A stretch of DNA of 10,208 bases. It comes from Armatimonadota bacterium. GTDB taxonomy: Bacteria > Armatimonadota > Fimbriimonadia > Fimbriimonadales > Fimbriimonadaceae. Shown one piece after another: positions 1-6,261 of this stretch (its first letter is position 1; the number at the start of each line of letters is the position of its first letter). The stretch is from assembly GCA_003516955.1 (NCBI GenBank), contig DPBN01000063.1, positions 1 through 10,208 on the forward strand, given 5' to 3'. Both the position numbers and the translations under genes were made by a program. The notes under the pieces were generated by a model. The model saw nothing but the letters and a program-made list of their open reading frames with translations. It was not told the DNA's origin and searched no databases.

Positions 1-440
1 CGCTGATCGTGCTGGAGCGCACGGCCAGCCTCGACGAGATCATCGCCAACGGCGTTCCGCTGGACGCCAAGGTCACCGCCCCGGCGCTCGGCGCGATCTT
101 CTATCCGGGCAACCCGCTGCACGACGGGGCCGCGATCATCCGGGGGGACCGGATCGTCGCCGCCGCCTGCCGCCTTCCGCTGAGCGAGTCGGAGCGGCTG
201 GACGCCAACGTGCACATGCGACACCGGGCCGCAGTCGGCGTCACCGAGGCCTTGGACTGCCTGTGCGTGGTCGTCAGCGAGGAGCGGGGCACGATCAGCC
301 TCGCCGCCGACGGCCGCCTGCGGCGCCTGGGGAGCCACTTGGAGCTGAGGGAGATCCTCAACACGCAGTTCCGCGGCGTTTCGGCCGGGCGCAAGAACGA
401 CCGGTGGATGGTGCCGTGGAAGGGAGGCGGGCCCAAGTGA
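1..440 (+). CDS. cdaA: Diadenylate cyclase, CdaA type (3' part; start lies before the window)
   Basis: This is the C-terminal 146 or so residues of a DAC (DisA_N) domain, which condenses two ATP into cyclic di-AMP. The reading frame is open from base 3, so the gene begins upstream and the usual N-terminal membrane helices are not visible. Seen directly: the family's catalytic DGA motif at 123-131 (context PLHDGAAII), the RHR motif at 219-227 (context HMRHRAAVG), the preceding LDAKVTAPALGAIF segment and the VVSEERGTIS strand. All catalytic signatures expected in this half are intact. CdaA rather than DisA is inferred because the next gene encodes the CdaA partner CdaR (YbbR) and no DisA-type helix-hairpin-helix C-terminus follows; the protein ends shortly after the cyclase fold. 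The TGA stop overlaps the next gene's GTG start, which implies translational coupling. GTG at 9 is an internal codon, not a start. Confidence 0.93.
   Translation, partial: LIVLERTASLDEIIANGVPLDAKVTAPALGAIFYPGNPLHDGAAIIRGDRIVAAACRLPLSESERLDANVHMRHRAAVGVTEALDCLCVVVSEERGTISLAADGRLRRLGSHLELREILNTQFRGVSAGRKNDRWMVPWKGGGPK
421..427 (+). promoter_or_regulatory. Shine-Dalgarno sequence for cdaR
   Basis: AGGGAGG sits 9 nt before the GTG at 437, inside the last codons of cdaA. It fixes the cdaR start in the 4-bp GTGA overlap and argues against the longer open frame that begins far inside cdaA. It is one of the few clear Shine-Dalgarno sequences in the window. Confidence 0.7.
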
Positions 441-1384
441 GGAGGCTGATCGCGAACTGGCCCCTGAAGGCGGCGTCGCTCTTCGTGGCGGTCCTGCTGT
501 GGTTCCACGTCCAGGATCAGACCACGAGCGTCGAGCGCGAGACCTACAGCGTGCCCCTGACGGCCGTGAATCTTGGCCCGGATCTGGTTGTGACGGCGAT
601 GCCCAAGTCCGTCCGGGTGACGTGCGAGGCCACGCGGCCCGCGCTGGAGTCGATCGACCCCACCCGGCTGATCGCCGAGGTCGACCTGTCGAACGTCCAG
701 CCCGGGCGGAACCAGGTGGTGCCGCAGCTCCGCCAGCCGCTGAACGTGCGCGCGAAGTGGGAGGTGCGTGACCCGGTGGTCACGGTGGAGGTCGAGCGCC
801 TCCAGACCAGCACCAAGCGCGTGGAGATCGACACCTCGGGAAGCCCCCCGGCCGATCTGATCTACCTCAGCGCGACCGTCGATCCGGAGACCGTGACGGT
901 GTCCGGTCCCGTGAGCAAAGTGCGGGAGGTTCGGCGGGTGAGGGCGGTGTTGAACCTGTCGCGGGTGCGTCCGGCCACGAGCTACCAGCTGAAGGTGGAG
1001 GCTCTGGGGCCGGACGGAAAGCCTCTCAGCATGGTGGGCACCGAGCCCTCCGAGGTCTCGGTCCGCCCGGCGCTGGCTCCGGCCCTCGCGCCGCGGATCG
1101 TGTCGGTGACGCCCCGCTGGAGCGGCACGCCCGCCTTCGGCTACCGGTTGGTCGCCGTCACCGCGGACCCGAGCCAGGTGGCTCTGACCGGCAAGAGCCA
1201 GGTGCTCTCGGGAATCGCGTCGGTGGAGACGGAGCCGATCGACCTGGACGGCATCTCGGCCAGTCGCGTGTACACGGTGCGGATCCGGGTGCCCGAGGGG
1301 GTGACGACGACCAGCCCGACGGTCCAGGTGAGGGTCCGGGTGGAGCGCATCCCGGAAGCCGGGGGCGGCGACGGCGCGCCATGA
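437..1384 (+). CDS. cdaR: YbbR-repeat protein, CdaA regulatory partner (CdaR)
   Basis: A 315-residue protein that would sit in the membrane and project outside the cytoplasm; in Firmicutes CdaR binds CdaA and modulates cyclic di-AMP synthesis. Residues 1-10 are a short basic N-terminus (MRRLIANWPL), residues 11-26 form one hydrophobic helix ending in LLWFHV as in other YbbR proteins, and the rest is beta-rich. I count three YbbR-type repeats, at about 35-118, 126-210 and 220-303. The second and third carry the recurring pattern 'DPETVTVSGP..KV..V' and 'DPSQVALTGKSQVL..I'. Bacillus CdaR has four, so this is a shorter form. GTG at 437 is chosen because it follows a good Shine-Dalgarno sequence, starts just before the membrane helix and overlaps the cdaA stop. 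The tail (EAGGGDGAP) looks disordered. The stop overlaps the next gene's ATG. glmM, the usual third gene in Firmicutes, is not here. Confidence 0.9.
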   Translation: MRRLIANWPLKAASLFVAVLLWFHVQDQTTSVERETYSVPLTAVNLGPDLVVTAMPKSVRVTCEATRPALESIDPTRLIAEVDLSNVQPGRNQVVPQLRQPLNVRAKWEVRDPVVTVEVERLQTSTKRVEIDTSGSPPADLIYLSATVDPETVTVSGPVSKVREVRRVRAVLNLSRVRPATSYQLKVEALGPDGKPLSMVGTEPSEVSVRPALAPALAPRIVSVTPRWSGTPAFGYRLVAVTADPSQVALTGKSQVLSGIASVETEPIDLDGISASRVYTVRIRVPEGVTTTSPTVQVRVRVERIPEAGGGDGAP

Positions 1385-2154
1385 TCGACGTCCGCCCGAT
1401 CCGTCGCGAGGAGGCCGAGGAGTTTCTCCGGCTGCTGTGCGACGTGTTCCAGCTCGACTACCGCCGCGCCGAACAGGTGTTCTTCACCGAGCCGATGTTC
1501 GACCTCTCGCGGAAGTGGGCGCTGTTCGAGGGGCCGCGGATGGTGTCGATCCTCACCACGGTGCCCGTGGAGTTCGGGTGGGGCCGCGGGTTCGGCATCG
1601 CCGGGGTGGCGACCCGCCCGGAGCGCCGGCGCGAGGGCTTGGCGGCGGTCCTTCTGGAGCGCGTGCTGGAGCGTTCGGCCAAGCAGGGCGAGGCCTTCGC
1701 GCTGCTGTTCGCTCAGGACCCCAGGCTCTACGAGCGGCTGGGGTTCGTCGTCCTGGACCGTGTGGTGAGGGCTCGGCTCGCCTGGCACAACGGCAAGCGG
1801 ATGGGCGAGCCGCTCTCGCTGGAGCGGGTGCAGGCCATCTACGACGCGTGGGCCGCCGGGCATCCGTCCAGGCTGCGCCGCGACGCCCGACGCTGGTCGT
1901 TCTGGCGGTGGAACCTCAGGGTGAGCGTGGAGGTGCCCGGCGGGTACGCGTGCGTGGAGGGCGAGACGCTGCGGGAGGCCGTGGCGGACGCGCCGCTCAG
2001 GCCGAACGGACTGGCCCTGGGCAACCGCTGGTACGGGCTGTCCACGATGGCCGAGCGGCTGGAGCTGCCTCTGGCGGACGCCGAAACGGCGATGCTGTTC
2101 ATGGGGCGCGGGGTGCCGGACCTGCCCCAGATGTACCTCACCGACCAGTTCTGA
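1381..2154 (+). CDS. GNAT-family N-acetyltransferase, Eis-like (Acetyltransf_9 type)
   Basis: A 257-residue predicted cytosolic acyl-CoA-dependent acetyltransferase. Residues 1-130 match a GNAT fold: MVSILTTVPVEF (54-65), then motif A GIAGVATRPERRREGLAAVLL (72-92), whose RRREGLA forms the acetyl-CoA pyrophosphate loop, and a motif-B-like YERLGF at 117-122. Residues about 131-257 form a second domain (RWSFWRWNL at 171-179, then a beta-rich part) that resembles the second GNAT-like lobe of Eis (enhanced intracellular survival) proteins. Typical Eis proteins are about 400 residues with a third SCP2-like domain, which is missing here; nothing in the sequence after the stop looks like a lost third domain. 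The ATG overlaps the cdaR stop (ATGA), so it is probably translationally coupled to the cyclic di-AMP genes. The substrate is unknown; Eis enzymes acetylate aminoglycosides or protein lysines, but that cannot be transferred to this protein. Confidence 0.85.
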   Translation: MIDVRPIRREEAEEFLRLLCDVFQLDYRRAEQVFFTEPMFDLSRKWALFEGPRMVSILTTVPVEFGWGRGFGIAGVATRPERRREGLAAVLLERVLERSAKQGEAFALLFAQDPRLYERLGFVVLDRVVRARLAWHNGKRMGEPLSLERVQAIYDAWAAGHPSRLRRDARRWSFWRWNLRVSVEVPGGYACVEGETLREAVADAPLRPNGLALGNRWYGLSTMAERLELPLADAETAMLFMGRGVPDLPQMYLTDQF

Positions 2155-2155
2155 A

Positions 2156-2172
2156 GGCGCGCGGGCCGCGCC
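2156..2172 (+). terminator. Possible hairpin directly after the cdaA-cdaR-GNAT operon
   Basis: GGCGCG and CGCGCC can pair around a 5-nt loop, starting two bases after the acetyltransferase stop codon. There is no following T-run, so it would not be a classical intrinsic terminator. It might slow 3' decay or be chance in GC-rich DNA. The stronger hairpin at 2510-2539 could also end this operon from the plus strand. Confidence 0.25.
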
Positions 2173-2309
2173 ACCTCTGGGTTCGTCCGTTCCCACGGCG
2201 TCATGCGCCGCCGGGTTGCCGTCGTGTGCCGAGGGCGCGCCCGTGGTTGGGTAAGCCGGTCGCCGGCCGGCTGGGGCCACCCGTCCCGCCCGGAGCCGAT
2301 TCCGTTGGC

Positions 2310-2367
2310 CGCCCAGCGGCGAGGGCATGGCCATCGCTCTCGGGATCAGAACGCCCAGCGGCGAGGG
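2310..2367. repeat. 16-nt direct repeat pair, 42-nt period
   Basis: CGCCCAGCGGCGAGGG occurs exactly at 2310-2325 and again at 2352-2367, inside the non-coding gap. Only two copies are present and no third is seen nearby, so it is neither a CRISPR nor a tandem array. The second copy is also the left side of a possible 7-bp hairpin. The function is unknown; a dispersed intergenic repeat family, an operator pair or local duplication are all possible. Confidence 0.5.
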
Positions 2368-2509
2368 ATGCGCCGAGGCCCTCGCGGAGCGGTGTGCTGG
2401 GCCTCGGTTTCGCTGCTCGCCCCGGGCTGGGGCGCGACCGGGTTGAGACCCTTAGAGCGGCGCTGGCCTCGGCGGGTCGGACCGATCCGGGATGCTCCTC
2501 CAAAGCAAC

Positions 2510-2539
2510 GGGGCCCTCCTTCGTCCGAAGGAGGGCCCC
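2510..2539 (-). terminator. Strong hairpin terminator of the sensor kinase gene
   Basis: A perfect 14-bp inverted repeat: GGGGCCCTCCTTCG at 2510-2523 and its reverse complement at 2526-2539, with a 2-base centre, so the outer 13 pairs plus a 4-nt loop would form. It lies 19 nt beyond the kinase stop codon. Read on the minus strand the stem is followed by GTTGCTTTGG, a weak U-containing tail; read on the plus strand the tail has no U tract. It is therefore best assigned to the kinase gene, though the stem could also stop or block plus-strand transcripts from the acetyltransferase operon. Confidence 0.8.
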
Positions 2540-2558
2540 GGAGTGTCCGCGCGGAAGC

Positions 2559-4313
2559 CTAGCTGTTCAGCTCCTTGGCCTTCTCGATGTCCAGCTCGAT
2601 TGGGAAGGTGAACGTGAACTTGGAGCCCTGTCCGACCTCGGACCACTCGACCCAGATCTTGCCGAGGTGCACCGACTCGACCAGGTGCTTCACCAGGAAC
2701 AGGCCGAGGCCGGTTCCGTAGATCTTGCGGTTGTCCTCGTTGTTCACCCGGTGGAACTTCTCGAAGACCTTGTTGATGTGGTCCGGCGGGATACCCAGCC
2801 CGTGGTCGCGGACGGAGGTGACCATCTGGTCGCCCTCGACGCGGGCCGACACGATGATGTCCCCGCCGTTCGGCGAGTACTTGATCGCGTTGTTGAGGAG
2901 GTTGGTGAGGATCTGGTCCAGCTTGTCCTCGTCGCCGATGACGGTCGGGAGCTCGTCGGGGGCGTCGAGGATGAGGTTGTGCTTGTTGGTGGCCTGCTTC
3001 TGGATGGCGATGACCTTGTCCAGAAGGCGGCGGTAGTCGACGCGGGTGTAGTTGGGCTTCAGGCTCTCGCCGGCCTCGATGCGGGCGGTGTTCAGCAGGT
3101 CGGCGATCAGGCGCGTCAGGCGGTCGCACTCCTGATCCATGATCTGGTAGAACTCGCGCCTCTCCTCAGGTGCGAAGCTGTCGTCCATCAGCAGCGTGCT
3201 GACGAAGCCCTTGATCGCGGTGAGCGGCGTGCGGAGCTCGTGGCTGGCCATCGCCACGAACGAGCTCTTCATCCGCTCGATGTTCTTCATCTCGGTGATG
3301 TCGTTGAGGATCGCCACCACGCCGAGGTCCTTGCCCTCCTCGTTGCGCACCTGGGCGGCCTGCACCTGGTAGGTGCGCTCCACGCCGGCGATCGTGATCG
3401 GCACCTCGGTGGTGCCGGTCTCCTCGCCCCTCATCGTGCGCTCGAACACCTCGCGCACGGTGTCGTTGGTGATGATGTCCGCGTAGGGCTTGCCGACGAC
3501 GTCCGGCGTGGCGCCGAAGATCGTGCGGGCGGAGTTGTTCATCTGGCTGATGCGCCCCTCGGGCGACACCAGGATGAGGCCGGCCGTCAGGCTCTCGAAG
3601 GTCTGCAGGAGCTCCTCGCGCTCCTCGACGACCTCGCGGTACAGCTGCAGGTTCGCGATGATCGAGCCGACGTTGCGCGCCATCCGCTCGAGCAGGCGCA
3701 CGTCCTCCTCGTTGAAGTCCTCGCCGTGCCGCTTGTTGAACGCGTGCAGCACGCCGATGACCGTGCGGTCGATCACGCGGTTCTCCTCGTCGCGCTTCTC
3801 GATCACCAGCGGAACGGTGATGCCGTTCTGGACGCCGAGGATGGAGAACGGGTCCTTCTGCGTGCGGGGGTCGCTGGTGGCGTCGTGGAAGATCACCGGC
3901 GTGCCCTCGCGGAACACCTGACCCGAGATGCCCTGCGTGGCTCGGACCCGGAACATCGAAAGCCGATCCTCGTCGATGCCGTACGCCGGCGGGATGCCGA
4001 TCAGCTCTCCCGTCTCGCGATCGTGGAACATGATCACGATCCGGTCGGCCTGGAGGATCATGGCCACGCGCTGGACGAGGCGGCGCAGGGTGACGTCCGC
4101 CTCGTTGATCGGCGCGACCTCGACGGACGACTCGACCGGACCGCGGGCCGGCGCGGCCGCCCGGGCCGCATCGGCCTTCTGCGTCTTGGACTCCAGCTCC
4201 TCGAGCTTCTTCTTGAGCTCCTGCTCGCGCTGAAGCGCCTCTTCGAGCATCCGGCGCAGCGCGCCGACGTCCTCTGTGCCCGTACTTGTCGATGCTCCGA
4301 TGAAATCTCCCAT
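2559..4313 (-). CDS. Soluble GAF-PAS sensor histidine kinase
   Basis: A 584-residue sensor kinase with no membrane segment or signal peptide, so it probably senses a cytoplasmic signal. Order of parts: predicted coiled coil (about 18-45, Glu/Lys-rich), Ala/Pro linker (49-58), GAF domain (about 72-222), short connecting helix, PAS domain (about 236-342), HisKA dimerisation domain with the phospho-acceptor in SHELRTP (His358), and HATPase domain (about 455-572). The ATP-binding boxes are complete: N box NLLNNAIKYS (471-480), G1 DHGLGIP (503-509), F box FEKFHR (517-522) and G2 GTGLGLFL (533-540). It should be an active kinase. The ATG at 4313 is chosen because GGAAGAG lies 9 nt upstream; a frame extension to a TTG at 4373 would add 20 unpersuasive residues. 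No response regulator gene is adjacent, so it is an orphan kinase as far as visible. It ends in a strong terminator and diverges from the Lon-domain gene. Confidence 0.95.
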   Translation of the reverse strand: MGDFIGASTSTGTEDVGALRRMLEEALQREQELKKKLEELESKTQKADAARAAAPARGPVESSVEVAPINEADVTLRRLVQRVAMILQADRIVIMFHDRETGELIGIPPAYGIDEDRLSMFRVRATQGISGQVFREGTPVIFHDATSDPRTQKDPFSILGVQNGITVPLVIEKRDEENRVIDRTVIGVLHAFNKRHGEDFNEEDVRLLERMARNVGSIIANLQLYREVVEEREELLQTFESLTAGLILVSPEGRISQMNNSARTIFGATPDVVGKPYADIITNDTVREVFERTMRGEETGTTEVPITIAGVERTYQVQAAQVRNEEGKDLGVVAILNDITEMKNIERMKSSFVAMASHELRTPLTAIKGFVSTLLMDDSFAPEERREFYQIMDQECDRLTRLIADLLNTARIEAGESLKPNYTRVDYRRLLDKVIAIQKQATNKHNLILDAPDELPTVIGDEDKLDQILTNLLNNAIKYSPNGGDIIVSARVEGDQMVTSVRDHGLGIPPDHINKVFEKFHRVNNEDNRKIYGTGLGLFLVKHLVESVHLGKIWVEWSEVGQGSKFTFTFPIELDIEKAKELNS

Positions 4314-4322
4314 AAGGTGCGA

Positions 4323-4329
4323 CTCTTCC
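4323..4329 (-). promoter_or_regulatory. Shine-Dalgarno sequence for the sensor kinase
   Basis: Read on the minus strand this is GGAAGAG, 9 nt before the ATG at 4313. It is the reason for preferring that start over the in-frame TTG 60 nt further upstream. Confidence 0.6.
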
Positions 4330-4375
4330 GATGTTACCCGTCCGGCTCCGACCCCCGCCCCGAGGCGCCCCAAGC

Positions 4376-4381
4376 CATAAT
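4376..4381 (+). promoter_or_regulatory. -10-like hexamer next to the Lon-domain gene start
   Basis: CATAAT matches the sigma-70 -10 consensus at five of six positions and lies 9 nt before the ATG at 4391, in a 77-bp gap between divergent genes. There is no clear -35 hexamer at 16-18 bp. If used, transcription would begin at or within a few bases of that ATG, giving a leaderless or nearly leaderless message, or a short leader if the ATG at 4412 is the true start. Confidence 0.4.
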
Positions 4382-4390
4382 CATCGGCAG

Positions 4391-5068
4391 ATGGGTGGCG
4401 CCTTTGAACGGATGCCGCTGTTCGTGGTGGATACGGTGCTGTTCCCGTATGCGCCCGTCCAGTTCCGCATCTTTGAAGAGCGCTACCTGCGGGTGGTTCG
4501 CGAGTGTGGGGAGAACGGCACCCCTCTGGGCGTGGCCTTGGCCCGCGAGGCCTCGGCCTCGGAGGGTTCCCCCGAGCCGCGATTGGTGGGCACGCGGGTG
4601 CGGATTCTGCACCTGTTCGAGGTCGGCGACGGGCGGCTCGAGGTGCACGGCCTCGGCGAGGCCCGGTTCCGGATCCGCCGCCTGGAGGAGGATGCCCCCT
4701 ATCCCGTGGCGCTCGTCGAGCCGCTGGAGGACCACGACCTGGAGTGGACGCCGAGGCTCTACGCGCTCTCGGAGCGGGCGCGCGAGCTGTGCTCCGAGTA
4801 CGTGCAGACGCTGTTCCAGGACCGGGCGTGGATGCCGGAGGTGCGCGTGGCCCTGCCGCAGGACGCCGCGCAGCTCAGCTTCACGATCGCGAACCTGATG
4901 CCGCTGGGGAACGACGTGAAGCAGGGCCTGCTGGAGTGCACGGACCCGACGGAGAGGCTGCGGGTTCTCGTTCAGTTCCTCGAGCGGGAGTGCGACTCGG
5001 TGCGGGATCTTCGCCACCTGCACCGCCTCTCGACCGGCGAGCTCTCCGACTGGGTCAAGCCCAACTGA
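4391..5068 (+). CDS. Stand-alone Lon N-terminal (LAN/PUA-like) domain protein
   Basis: A 225-residue protein that consists of the substrate-recognition domain of Lon protease without the AAA+ ATPase or the protease domain. Seen: PLFVVDTVLFPY (9-20), the hallmark IFEERYLRVV (27-36), the GLGEARFRI strand (88-96), the YPVALVEPL strand (104-112), then a helical bundle (about 121-205) with NLMPLGNDVKQGLLE and DPTERL (185-190), as in Lon N-domains. Single-domain relatives are widespread in bacteria; their role is unproven, with substrate binding or Lon adaptor activity as hypotheses. The start is uncertain: ATG 4391 or ATG 4412, which begins right at MPLF. Neither has a Shine-Dalgarno sequence. Longer frames upstream would run across the divergent promoter region. 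Its stop is 6 bp from the stop of the convergent J-WD40 gene, with no terminator between. Confidence 0.92.
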   Translation: MGGAFERMPLFVVDTVLFPYAPVQFRIFEERYLRVVRECGENGTPLGVALAREASASEGSPEPRLVGTRVRILHLFEVGDGRLEVHGLGEARFRIRRLEEDAPYPVALVEPLEDHDLEWTPRLYALSERARELCSEYVQTLFQDRAWMPEVRVALPQDAAQLSFTIANLMPLGNDVKQGLLECTDPTERLRVLVQFLERECDSVRDLRHLHRLSTGELSDWVKPN

Positions 5069-5074
5069 GCGCGT

Positions 5075-6232
5075 TCAGCCCTTGGCGGCGACCTCGAAGA
5101 TCTTGATCGTTCGATCCAGGCCCGCGGCGGCCAGGCGCGTGCCGTCCGGGCTGAACGCCACGGAGGTCACGGGAAGGTCGCTGCAGGGCAGGATCAGCTT
5201 CGCGAGGCCCTGTCCCGCGCTCCACAGGCCCACGGAGCCGTCGCGGCTGGCCGACGCGAAGAGCCAGCCGTTCGGATGGAACGCCAGGCCCTCGATCGGC
5301 TTGTGGTGGCCGAAGAGCACCTTCACCAGCGACCCGCTGCTGAGGTTGAACACCCGGATGGAAAGGTCCACGGCCGCCACGGCCAGGTAGCGGTTGTCCG
5401 GGCTGATGGACAGCGCGGTCACGGCCGAACGGATCGCTTGGAACGTGCTGAGGAGCGCGCCGTTGGAGCCGTGCCAGAGCTTGACGGACGCGTCCGCCGA
5501 ACCGGTGGCCAGCAGCTGCCCGTCGTCGGACCAGCCGATCGCGGTGATCGACTCGGCGTGCGCGCGCCGGGACACGCGCGGCGATCCGTCTTGCGCTTCC
5601 AGCAGCGAGAGGGTCTTGCCCACCGAACCCGTGGCGATCGTGCGGCCGTCCGGCGACACGCTGGCGCACGACACCCACTCCTCCACCGGGAGCCGCCAGG
5701 TGTGCATCCCCTCGTCGTCCATGCGGCAGTAGCTGAGCAGGTGCTCCACCGCCCCGGTGCCGACCACCGCGCCGTGGCGCAGGGCGCGGATGCTCGCGAT
5801 CGTGCAGCCCTCGGCCTTCCGCTTCTGCTTCTGGGCGCCCTCCACCAGGTCCCACAGCGCGATCTCGTTGTCGAACGCGCAGGTGGCGAGCCTTCCCGTG
5901 TCGGGAGCGAAGCTGAGGCCGTAGATCGGCGTCCGGTTGCCGCGGAGCTTCTTCAGGAGTCCGACCACGACGGGCTTGGGCTGGCTCGGCTTGCGCCTGG
6001 GCGGCGGCGCAGGCTCGACCAGACCGCCCGCGAGCATCGCGTCGTACTCCATGCGGCGCGCGGGGTCGATGAGCGTCTCGAACGCCTCGTTGATGCGCGC
6101 CATGATCTCGTGAGCCTTCGGGTCTTGGCTCACGTCGGGATGGTGCAAACGGGCGAGCCGCCGATACGCGCTCCGAAGGGTATCGGCGTCGTCGTTGGGC
6201 TGGACGCCCAAGATCTCGTAGAGGGTCGGCAC
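5075..6232 (-). CDS. DnaJ J-domain / WD40 seven-blade propeller fusion protein
   Basis: A 385-residue protein with two clear parts. Residues 1-66 are a J domain: LYEILGVQPNDDADTLRSAY (helices I-II), the essential HPD motif at 31-33, and INEAFETLIDPARRMEYD (helices III-IV). This should stimulate the ATPase of a DnaK partner. A Pro/Lys linker (74-88) leads to a WD40 beta-propeller. I count seven blades, at about 102-128, 143-180 (degenerate), 186-212, 228-254, 270-296, 312-338 and 354-381, with motifs such as ATGSADASVKLW and FASASRDGSVGLW. The Gly/Phe and zinc-finger regions of DnaJ are absent, so it is a class C-like J protein whose propeller probably binds a client. No signal peptide. GTG 6232 is the first start after an in-frame TAA four codons upstream. 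It follows cysS by 29 nt, with its own extended -10 candidate. The fusion is uncommon and the client is unknown. Confidence 0.92.
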   Translation of the reverse strand: MPTLYEILGVQPNDDADTLRSAYRRLARLHHPDVSQDPKAHEIMARINEAFETLIDPARRMEYDAMLAGGLVEPAPPPRRKPSQPKPVVVGLLKKLRGNRTPIYGLSFAPDTGRLATCAFDNEIALWDLVEGAQKQKRKAEGCTIASIRALRHGAVVGTGAVEHLLSYCRMDDEGMHTWRLPVEEWVSCASVSPDGRTIATGSVGKTLSLLEAQDGSPRVSRRAHAESITAIGWSDDGQLLATGSADASVKLWHGSNGALLSTFQAIRSAVTALSISPDNRYLAVAAVDLSIRVFNLSSGSLVKVLFGHHKPIEGLAFHPNGWLFASASRDGSVGLWSAGQGLAKLILPCSDLPVTSVAFSPDGTRLAAAGLDRTIKIFEVAAKG

Positions 6233-6240
6233 CAGCCGGA

Positions 6241-6249
6241 ATTATGGCA
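6241..6249 (-). promoter_or_regulatory. Extended -10 promoter element upstream of the J-WD40 gene
   Basis: On the minus strand this reads TGCCATAAT, a TGn extension plus a five-of-six -10 hexamer, which can work without a -35 box. It ends 8 nt before the GTG at 6232. There is no Shine-Dalgarno sequence, so the transcript may be leaderless. The J-WD40 gene could thus be transcribed separately from cysS as well as by readthrough. Confidence 0.45.
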
Positions 6250-6261
6250 GGTCGAACGGCC

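Larger units (their letters stand above)
2155..2509. other. Convergent intergenic region, no supported gene
   Basis: This stretch lies between the acetyltransferase stop and the terminator of the sensor kinase. The open frames crossing it translate to Arg/Gly/Pro-rich sequence with no recognisable domain, and one of them (2203-2562) runs straight through the terminator, so I consider them noise. It contains a 16-nt direct repeat and several GC-rich inverted repeats: a 6-bp stem just after the upstream stop (2156-2161 with 2167-2172), AGCCGG/CCGGCT at 2254-2259 and 2267-2272, GCGAGGG/CCCTCGC at 2361-2367 and 2379-2385, and an alternative CCGAGGC/GCCTCGG pairing at 2373-2379 and 2401-2407. None has a T-run, and stems like these are common by chance at this GC content. 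Confidence 0.55.

Noticed and set aside
263..436. An earlier start for the CdaR gene inside cdaA
   Set aside because: The extension is Arg-rich, overlaps the cyclase by more than 170 bp, and the GTG at 437 has a good Shine-Dalgarno sequence and begins right before the membrane helix.
2254..2272. AGCCGG/CCGGCT hairpin as the terminator of the acetyltransferase operon
   Set aside because: It has a stem of only 6 bp, no T-run, lies 100 nt past the stop, and is in a region where GC-rich palindromes are expected by chance.
2310..2367. Start of a CRISPR array
   Set aside because: Only two 16-nt copies with a 26-nt interval, no third repeat and no cas genes in the window.
2203..2562. Possible 119-residue gene in the convergent gap
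   Set aside because: It runs through the 14-bp terminator stem and into the kinase stop codon, is Arg/Gly/Pro-rich, and has no ribosome-binding site or domain.
1437..4898. A 1153-codon open frame on the plus strand
   Set aside because: It crosses the acetyltransferase in another frame, the non-coding gap, the terminator and the whole kinase gene on the opposite strand. Its translation is Arg/Ala/Gly-rich or an antisense shadow with no domain. Long stop-free frames are expected at this GC content.
5065..5078. CTGA-GCGCGT-TCAG as a bidirectional terminator between the convergent stops
   Set aside because: Only four base pairs, made mostly by the two stop codons facing each other; too weak to be a terminator.
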